NCBI GenBank assembly: GCA_002327685.1
Contig: DCXN01000019.1
Span: 1-13,136, forward strand
Reading direction: 5' to 3'
From: Patescibacteria group bacterium UBA2135
GTDB taxonomy: Bacteria; Patescibacteriota; Minisyncoccia; Phycocordibacterales; UBA2135
DNA length: 13,136 nt
The translations under genes and the position numbers were made by a program. Positions 1 to 5,338 of this stretch are shown piece by piece. Under the pieces are notes generated by a model. That model saw only the letters and a list, made by a program, of their open reading frames with translations, was not told where the DNA came from and ran no database searches. Each line of letters opens with the position of its first letter. Positions within the stretch are counted from its first letter, which is position 1.

Positions 1-411
1 TCGCCCCCCAATTTTTTTTGAAAAAGGAAAAGGCAAATTTTGTTTTTGTGGCTCGCCGAGCTTGCGAGGCGAGAGTAGTGCGGTATTGTTGCGGAAGTTA
101 CCACTAAACTCTCCTAGCGGAGAGTTGGTGCAGAATTACCACAGACTCTCGCCGTGGAGGGCGTGCGCCCTCAGGCGCACGCAATGGACAGCACGCACAG
201 AGTGCGTTCCTTATTGTTTAATGCAATTGATTTTGAAAATGAGTCCGAGCTTGGTAAAATAAAGGCACCAGAACAGAACTTGTTCATCTGCGTTACAAAA
301 CTACTTATATATAAATAAGTATACTAATCACTAAAAACATCTCAGAAAAAACATTCCAACATTCGCAAGAATGTTGGAATGTTGTGTTGGAACGTTGTGA
401 ATAGTTTAGAG
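1..411. other. Gene-free stretch with a run of small GC-rich hairpins
   Basis: I see no credible protein gene here. The left part holds four consecutive inverted repeats: CTCGCC/GGCGAG (52-57 with 68-73), AACTCTCC/GGAGAGTT around TAGC (107-126), GCGTGCGCC/GGCGCACGC around CTCA (161-182), and ACGCAC/GTGCGT (193-207). Two imperfect direct copies of TTACCAC..ACTCTC begin near 98 and 137. From about 210 the DNA becomes AT-rich and featureless up to a perfect hairpin at 351-382 (annotated separately). The pattern could be a structured RNA, a decayed repeat element, or the edge of a repeat cluster cut by the window end. I could not match it to tmRNA, RNase P RNA, SRP RNA or 6S RNA. Confidence 0.5.
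351..382. repeat. Perfect 14-bp hairpin, GCAA tetraloop (copy 1 of a three-member family)
   Basis: The arms 351-364 and 369-382 are exact reverse complements around a GCAA (GNRA-type) loop. Read on the minus strand, the stem is followed by a run of Ts (345-351 are G then six As on the plus strand), so it could terminate minus-strand transcription. No minus-strand gene ends just before it, though. The core CATTCCAACATTC recurs with paired substitutions at 7311-7340 and 11891-11920. Confidence 0.8.
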
Positions 412-440
412 TTTATGCAATAGCAAATTTTTGATATAAT
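412..440 (+). promoter_or_regulatory. Promoter with extended -10 for the 501-824 gene
   Basis: TGATATAAT (432-440) combines a perfect TATAAT with the TGn extension. The -35 at 412-417 (TTTATG, 17-bp spacer) is weak, as is usual when the -10 is extended. The predicted start of transcription is near 447, which gives a leader of about 54 nt to the ATG at 501. Confidence 0.6.
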
Positions 441-500
441 ACACGGTATTGCATAAAGATTTAAGATGTGTTATCATTTATTAAGTTTAAGTTTAAATAT

Positions 501-824
501 ATGACAAAAGAAGGAGCACCAAAAAATTGGCTTCATCCACACCAAGAGAGAGTTGTGCAACAAAGGCAGGCGGCAGAAATGGGGCAGTTACCAATTCGGG
601 AGCAAGCGGAAATGCTTAAGAACGACGCAGAGATTCTTGCTGGTGTATTAGAGTTTGGCCTTCAAGTACGAGGATTGTTAAATCAATTTGGCAATGCAGA
701 CGCTATACCAGAAGCTCATCTAAAGGAAGTTGTTGAAGGTCTTGATTATCCGCCAGGAATGGCACTCGCACTTGCTCGCATCTTTGAGAGTCAAACAAAA
801 GAAAAAAGCGGACCAGTCCGTTAA
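501..824 (+). CDS. Hypothetical small helical protein (107 aa)
   Basis: I do not recognise the family. The protein is hydrophilic and predominantly helical, with no membrane segment, no signal peptide and no cysteine pair. The N-terminal third is rich in Q, E, R and K (an HQERVVQQRQAAEM-like stretch). The middle alternates hydrophobic and charged residues (AEILAGVLEFGLQVRGLLNQFG), which suggests an amphipathic bundle. It stands alone between an extended -10 promoter (432-440) and a strong factor-independent terminator (824-854), so it is a monocistronic unit and very probably real. I chose the ATG at 501; an in-frame GTG at 468 would add 11 residues (VLSFIKFKFKY, basic and aromatic). Neither start has a Shine-Dalgarno sequence. 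The gene is convergent with the phosphoribosyltransferase gene at 986-1801. Confidence 0.7.
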   Translation: MTKEGAPKNWLHPHQERVVQQRQAAEMGQLPIREQAEMLKNDAEILAGVLEFGLQVRGLLNQFGNADAIPEAHLKEVVEGLDYPPGMALALARIFESQTKEKSGPVR

Positions 825-854
825 AACAGTACGAGGGTCTCGTGCTGTTTTTTT
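824..854 (+). terminator. Factor-independent terminator after the 501-824 gene
   Basis: A 12-bp stem (824-835 with 839-850, one G-U pair, GGT loop) runs straight into seven Ts. It starts inside the stop codon of the upstream gene, so the assignment is clear. Confidence 0.85.
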
Positions 855-955
855 ATAAGCGACGTAAAATGAGAGCAAACGAACAGGAAAAGGTTGAATC
901 TTTTTTCCGCCAAGGTTCAACCTTTTCCTGTTCGTTTGCCGAGCCGAGGAACTTA
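848..955. repeat. Palindromic element A: conserved ends around a 24-bp perfect hairpin
   Basis: The core is a perfect 24-bp inverted repeat (875-898 with 916-939) around a 17-nt loop that contains TTCCGCCAAGG. The ends resemble the element at 6661-6738 read on the opposite strand. The 29 nt from the T-run through CGACGTA to GAGAGCAA match at 23 positions, and the other end, TTGCCGAGCCGAGGA, matches at all 15. The element begins in the U-tract of the preceding terminator and fills the gap between two convergent genes. Reading from the phosphoribosyltransferase side, the hairpin may also slow or end minus-strand transcription. It is a REP-like short palindromic repeat with no coding capacity. 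Confidence 0.7.
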
Positions 956-985
956 TACAAGACGAAGTGCTTTTATATTCAATCC

Positions 986-1801
986 TCAAGCTGCTTTTTT
1001 TCTACCCTCCCCATCTTCTTCCGGTGCCGACACGGGAATATTTTGGTCATACCACGATATCAACTCTTGTGAAAGTTTCTGGCCCTCTTTACGCGCAAAA
1101 TTAATTCTAGGTTGATCATGCTGCTTATCATATTTAACTCTTGTCGAAAAAAGATCTTTTGGATCTTTCTCAACACCAGACGGAAAAGAATTTAAATAAA
1201 CAAGAGGTACACCGCCTTTTTTCCCAGCAAAAACTTCTCCTCCAAATTGATACGACAAATATTCCAGGCTTTCCCCTGATACACCCCCAAGATTTCCAGT
1301 CAAAGCTGAAATTATGGCAACATCAAAATCACACCCATGCCTACGAAGAGCCTGCGCAAGCGGTTTTAGTGAACCACCAGTCTGACTTGAATCATCAACA
1401 ATTAAAACTCTTGATGCTGATAATTCTTTATTTGGATCAATTTTTCTTAAATACTGTAAGATTTTATCCGCCTTTGCGTCAACCTCACTTTTTGGTGATT
1501 TTAATTCTTCCTCGGAATCCAAGCCTCTTGAACCTGCAAGAAAAATTCTTTTGGGAGGAGGTAGATTCTTTTTTTTATAAACATCTTTTACAATATCGCC
1601 TAATATAATAGCTGGCATCCTTCCAGAAGTATCTATACCAATAATAAGTTTGTAATCTCCATCATCAATCCGTGAACGTAATTGTTCAAGTATATTTTTA
1701 ATCGGTTCAGAAAGTTCAGCTATCGCTTCCTGTATTCTCTTTCTTACGTCCGGTTGAACCTCTGCACTAGAATCGCGCGGCTGAAGTTTTTCTACACTCA
1801 T
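986..1801 (-). CDS. Phosphoribosyltransferase-fold protein (271 aa)
   Basis: The type I phosphoribosyltransferase signature is clear: RVLIVDDSSQTGGS (about residues 131-144) is the PRPP-binding loop, with hydrophobic strand, two Asp, then TGGS. An upstream strand and loop, LIIGIDTSGRMPA (52-64), fits the pyrophosphate-binding loop. Residues 1-45 are helical, and a charged C-terminal tail (EEDGEGRKKAA) follows residue 258. The substrate cannot be read from the sequence; the length and tails do not match Apt, Hpt, Upp, PyrE or ComF that I know, so specific purine or pyrimidine salvage is not claimed. The gene follows the VirD4-like ATPase by 75 nt on the same strand and may be co-transcribed. 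The stop is TGA, supporting the standard code. Start: ATG at 1801, with an AT-rich upstream region and no Shine-Dalgarno. Confidence 0.8.
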   Translation of the reverse strand: MSVEKLQPRDSSAEVQPDVRKRIQEAIAELSEPIKNILEQLRSRIDDGDYKLIIGIDTSGRMPAIILGDIVKDVYKKKNLPPPKRIFLAGSRGLDSEEELKSPKSEVDAKADKILQYLRKIDPNKELSASRVLIVDDSSQTGGSLKPLAQALRRHGCDFDVAIISALTGNLGGVSGESLEYLSYQFGGEVFAGKKGGVPLVYLNSFPSGVEKDPKDLFSTRVKYDKQHDQPRINFARKEGQKLSQELISWYDQNIPVSAPEEDGEGRKKAA

Positions 1802-1876
1802 ATTAAATATAGTTAATAATTTTTAAGAGATTCTAATTGGCGTTTAATAGCGACAAAGATGTGGTTATTTTCCGGA

Positions 1877-4642
1877 TTATTCGGATAATGCATTCGGATT
1901 ATTATGATATTTCTCCTGAATCTCACTTTCAATCTCGGCGCGGTCGCGGCCGTATGTTTCATAGGAATGCTGTTTGAGCCGCTCCGCGACATCTGGATCT
2001 CCTTCTCCGGGCGGCAAGATTCCAATATTAAACGGTTTCTCCGGCCTTCCATTTACCAAAAGCCGAGCATATGCATTGTAATTATCTATGTTAAGAAGAT
2101 CGTTCGCGGAAAAAACAGGTTCAAACTGTTTTTCCAGAACTTCCGCATCTTCAGAACCAACGCGAAACGCCGCAAGTGAGCCAACATTTCCAAATACTGC
2201 ATTTTTTGTCTGCTCCTCAAGTTGCGCGATAAATTGATGCGCGATAGTCAAAGAGAGTTTATACTTGCGCGCTTCGGACAAAATAACGGCAATAGAGTCG
2301 GTAGTAATATTTTGAAATTCATCAATGTATAAATAAAACGGCGGAAGGTTTGCGCTTCCAGTGTCAGCCCGCGAAAGCGCCGCCATTAAAATTTTGCCCA
2401 CTAAAATAAGTCCGAGTAAATTCGCATTAATGTCCCCCAGTCGCCCTTTTGAAAGATTCACCAACAGGATTTTGCGCTCGTCCATAATATTCCTAAAATT
2501 AAATGACGATTTTTCTTGAGCGATAATCGGCCGCATAATGTCATTCGCCATAAACACGTCAAATTTGCTCGTAATGTATGGAACAATGTTTGCAAGCGAC
2601 TGCTCACCGCCTGCCTTTGCCGCAACTTCAGTCCAGAATTGCTTCACGACTGGATTTTGAGCACGCGAAAGTTTCATTTCTCTATATGATTCTTCCGCGA
2701 GCACACGCGAAATATCAAGAAGCGTGCTTCCACTCTCGGGATCTTCAAGCACAAGAAGCGCCGCATTTCTGAAATATTGTTCAAATATTGGACCCATTGA
2801 TTCTGGTACCGCGCCGTAGAGCTTTTGAAAAATACTAAAGAGCTCGTTAACAACAAATGTCTTCTGCTCCGGATACGCCGGATCATACTCAAGCATATTA
2901 AGCGCCATTGCGCGCGGAATATAAGCTGGATCAAAGTAGATAACATCTGCGGCACGCTCTTCTGGAATCATTCCCAATACATCCATGACATCACTTCCGT
3001 GTGGATCAATCATGCAAACCCCCTCTCCGTCTTTAATGTCCTGCAGAATCATATTTTTAAGGAGTGTCGTTTTTCCGGTTCCGGTTTGCCCTATTGTGTA
3101 GAAGTGACGCAGACGATCTTCTTTCGTAAGATACGCTTTTGTCTCCACACCACGATGTCGATTAATTCCAAGAAGTGTTCCTCCTTGCGGCAAATTAATC
3201 GGCGCCGGGGCACTACCCGCTTTTGCTTCGCGCAGTTGCGGAGATGACGCGCTACCTTGTGCCGGAAAGTGAATGACTGTTGTCATTTCTTTTAGATTAA
3301 GCGGCAAAGCGCTTTTTTCAGAATAATTGCGAAATGAAAAATCTTTCAGAAGCGCGGAGAGTTTTCTACCAGACAGATGCGTGAATGTGAGTTTATTCCC
3401 ACGCGTATTTTCAAGTTGATTAAATGCAGATTCAATTTCAGAAAGAATATCCTCTGCACGCTCTTTATTTCCGGCAGAGACAGCAATGCGGATATTACAT
3501 CGCACGATCTGGCTTGCGATTTTATTTTGAATATTCTCAATAATTGCGGGATCAGGAGGTGTCTGCGGCTCATTATCTTTTTTCTGTGGAGTAGATTTAA
3601 ATAAGTCCGCGACGGCTTTTGCATATCCGCCGCTTAGCGTTTCGGGAGTTTTGAGCGCCTCTTTTATCGGCATTCCTTTTTGAATGTTTTCAAGCACTTG
3701 CTTGTATCGACTCACATGCACACTTCCGGCTGGATGAAAAACTACCTGAATTGCGGCCCCGCCGCCGTCCTTTTCGATTTTTGAAAATGTGTTTAAAATG
3801 ACGTTAAGCGGATCGTGGTCAAATTCTTCGTATGTTTTTATCGGGAAAATTGGTTTGCGCGACAGCGTCGCCTCGGAGCCGACAGATACTCCACCTTCAA
3901 CAAAAATATTGTAATCGTTCTTCTGCTCCGTGACACGCGCATTTGGAAAAATAGACAAGAGATGTTTTTCAAATAAATCGCGCTTATGATTCGGCACAGC
4001 AGCATAGAGAATAATCTCATTACTCTTGTCTTCAACAGCAAGTTCAATAGTGAAGTGCGCTTGTGCGTCTTTTCCTTCTCCTGAAACAGATAGCATGCCT
4101 GCGTAAAACTGCTCCATTGAAGAAAGGAGTTCTTTGAGTGTTTTTTGCCGTGCCTCTTCGTCACGTTCATCAGGAAGCGCAACTTCAAAAAGAGTCGTGT
4201 GAAGCACTTTCCATAGTGGCCCTTTTTCTCTAAGTCCGGGAGTGTCAAATCCTTCCTTAATATATTCAATGAGAAAGCGGTGGAAATCGTCTTCAATATG
4301 AGGGTTTGCCATTTTTTCGACGATGGTAAGAGTATTTTTAATCCCTTTCTCCCGCATGATTCCGAGCAATTCACCCATCTTTCCATCATGCTCCTCCGGC
4401 TCAAGATCAAGGATGATCTTCTCGGTCTCCTCCTTTGTGAGGGTATGTTCCGGCGCAAGTACCTTTTCTGACGGCTGTTTTTGATACGCTTTTACCTCTT
4501 CTTTGGCAATTTCTTCTTGCGGCACAGGCTCTTCCAGTGTGCTGTCTCCTGCTTCTTTCTTCTCAATTTCCTTACGCAAAAAAGCAATCTCCTCCTCAGG
4601 AGTTTTAAATTGAAACGATTCTCTGGGGGCAGCTCCTACCAT
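1877..4642 (-). CDS. VirD4/TraD-like type IV coupling ATPase, cytoplasmic form (921 aa)
   Basis: This is a large P-loop ATPase of the VirD4/TraD/VirB4 HerA-FtsK group. In the 921-residue numbering, Walker A is GQTGTGKTTLL (518-528), followed by CMIDPHGSD (about 543-551). A second acidic strand, FYLYIDEFQN (769-778), is Walker B, and LTIAHQFIAQL (798-808) is the usual sensor region. Residues 1-60 are highly charged and coiled-coil-like. Residues about 80-450 are the large N-terminal region seen in patescibacterial homologues. I see no transmembrane segment, unlike classical VirD4/TraD. Family role: a DNA- or protein-pumping hexameric motor. No relaxase, VirB or pilin genes are nearby, so the partner machinery is elsewhere or absent. 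I chose the ATG at 4642 because a promoter (4653-4682) lies just upstream; a longer frame to 4711 would run through it. Confidence 0.8.
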   Translation of the reverse strand: MVGAAPRESFQFKTPEEEIAFLRKEIEKKEAGDSTLEEPVPQEEIAKEEVKAYQKQPSEKVLAPEHTLTKEETEKIILDLEPEEHDGKMGELLGIMREKGIKNTLTIVEKMANPHIEDDFHRFLIEYIKEGFDTPGLREKGPLWKVLHTTLFEVALPDERDEEARQKTLKELLSSMEQFYAGMLSVSGEGKDAQAHFTIELAVEDKSNEIILYAAVPNHKRDLFEKHLLSIFPNARVTEQKNDYNIFVEGGVSVGSEATLSRKPIFPIKTYEEFDHDPLNVILNTFSKIEKDGGGAAIQVVFHPAGSVHVSRYKQVLENIQKGMPIKEALKTPETLSGGYAKAVADLFKSTPQKKDNEPQTPPDPAIIENIQNKIASQIVRCNIRIAVSAGNKERAEDILSEIESAFNQLENTRGNKLTFTHLSGRKLSALLKDFSFRNYSEKSALPLNLKEMTTVIHFPAQGSASSPQLREAKAGSAPAPINLPQGGTLLGINRHRGVETKAYLTKEDRLRHFYTIGQTGTGKTTLLKNMILQDIKDGEGVCMIDPHGSDVMDVLGMIPEERAADVIYFDPAYIPRAMALNMLEYDPAYPEQKTFVVNELFSIFQKLYGAVPESMGPIFEQYFRNAALLVLEDPESGSTLLDISRVLAEESYREMKLSRAQNPVVKQFWTEVAAKAGGEQSLANIVPYITSKFDVFMANDIMRPIIAQEKSSFNFRNIMDERKILLVNLSKGRLGDINANLLGLILVGKILMAALSRADTGSANLPPFYLYIDEFQNITTDSIAVILSEARKYKLSLTIAHQFIAQLEEQTKNAVFGNVGSLAAFRVGSEDAEVLEKQFEPVFSANDLLNIDNYNAYARLLVNGRPEKPFNIGILPPGEGDPDVAERLKQHSYETYGRDRAEIESEIQEKYHNNPNALSE

Positions 4643-4652
4643 AATATTTATT

Positions 4653-4682
4653 AGTATATCACGAGGCGTACTCACCAACCAA
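4653..4682 (-). promoter_or_regulatory. Promoter of the VirD4-like ATPase gene
   Basis: On the minus strand, TGATATACT (4661-4653) is an extended -10, with TTGGTT (4682-4677) 18 bp upstream as -35. Transcription would start near 4646, only about 4 nt before the ATG at 4642, so the mRNA would be leaderless or nearly so. Confidence 0.55.
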
Positions 4683-4693
4683 CACATATCTAC

Positions 4694-4733
4694 CAAAAAA
4701 AGCCCCGCCAAATATCAGAGATATCAGCGGGAC
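4694..4733 (-). terminator. Factor-independent terminator after the EamA gene
   Basis: Read on the minus strand, a GC-capped stem (CCCGC...GCGGG, with an inner ATATC/GATAT pairing, within 4733-4702) is followed by C and seven or more Ts. It sits directly after the stop codon of the 4747-5184 gene and upstream of the ATPase promoter. Confidence 0.8.
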
Positions 4734-4746
4734 CGATTGAGCTTCA

Positions 4747-5184
4747 TCACACTGGACGAAGCAAATATATCGCAACAATGCCGAGCAAGATGCCTAATAC
4801 TTTTTGCAATGTTAAAACCTCCATGAAGAACAAAATACCACCGACAACCGTCACGACAAGCATCAGAATATCTATAATCGGAACACTCGTTGAAATATCA
4901 ACAAGAGGACTTCCGACCACATAATTAAAAGTGACAAGTCCTGCTCCCATCACAATGCCAGAGATGGTCAGTATTACGAGAGTGGACGCTGACATATTGG
5001 AAAACCCAATCTGCAATGCTCCGGTAGCACTTTGATACCAGACGCTAAGTACTACGGGAATGAGACTCGCGAGAACAAGAATGAGACTGCCCAGATGACC
5101 GGTTCCACCGGCCAGGCGTAGGATGAGCGGATAACCACCCCAACAGAGAGCCACTAGGCCTATGGAAATGTACAGGATCGTCAT
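4747..5184 (-). CDS. EamA-family (DMT superfamily) half-size transporter (145 aa)
   Basis: The protein is almost entirely hydrophobic, with five predicted membrane helices at about residues 2-24, 30-52, 66-90, 97-122 and 127-143. The pattern LVALCWGGYPLILRLAG near the N terminus and the ending LQKVLGILLGIVAIYLLRPV are typical of a single EamA domain; the conserved final segment of these proteins is (Q)..G..LI..G. A full DMT transporter carries two such domains in about 300 residues, so this one should work as a dimer, as EmrE/EamA half-size members do. The substrate is unknown. The start ATG at 5184 has a good Shine-Dalgarno sequence (AAGGAAAGG, about 8 nt upstream), unlike most genes here. 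It is monocistronic and ends in a clear terminator. Confidence 0.85.
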   Translation of the reverse strand: MTILYISIGLVALCWGGYPLILRLAGGTGHLGSLILVLASLIPVVLSVWYQSATGALQIGFSNMSASTLVILTISGIVMGAGLVTFNYVVGSPLVDISTSVPIIDILMLVVTVVGGILFFMEVLTLQKVLGILLGIVAIYLLRPV

Positions 5185-5338
5185 TCTTTAATCCTTTCCT
5201 TCGGTGTCAAAAACTATTTTAACGGTATCATATATTATTATTTTGTCAAACACGCGTCGCGTCCAGACTGATGGACATCCGCTATCCAACAGTTAAGACC
5301 TTGATTTCAACACTTCGCTATGGAAACATAATGGTATT

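Noticed and set aside
62..262. Possible 66-codon gene on the plus strand
   Set aside because: It runs straight through four inverted repeats, its composition is R/S/L-rich without domain character, and it has no promoter or ribosome-binding site.
1..280. tmRNA, RNase P RNA, SRP RNA or 6S RNA
   Set aside because: No tag-peptide frame, no tRNA-like ends and none of the conserved P RNA or SRP motifs could be found on either strand.
842..1115. Two overlapping plus-strand frames across the palindromic element
   Set aside because: They cover the terminator T-run, the 24-bp hairpin and the antisense of the phosphoribosyltransferase gene end; the open frames follow from the repeat, not from coding.
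1813..2052. Minus-strand frame extending beyond the ATPase stop codon
   Set aside because: It overlaps the conserved C-terminal codons of the ATPase in another frame. Only its last 21 codons are outside, with no start signal, so there is no support for a frameshifted extension.
4643..4711. Longer N terminus for the VirD4-like ATPase (start at 4711)
   Set aside because: The extra 23 residues are encoded by the promoter itself and the far side of the EamA terminator; ATG 4642 directly follows the predicted transcription start.
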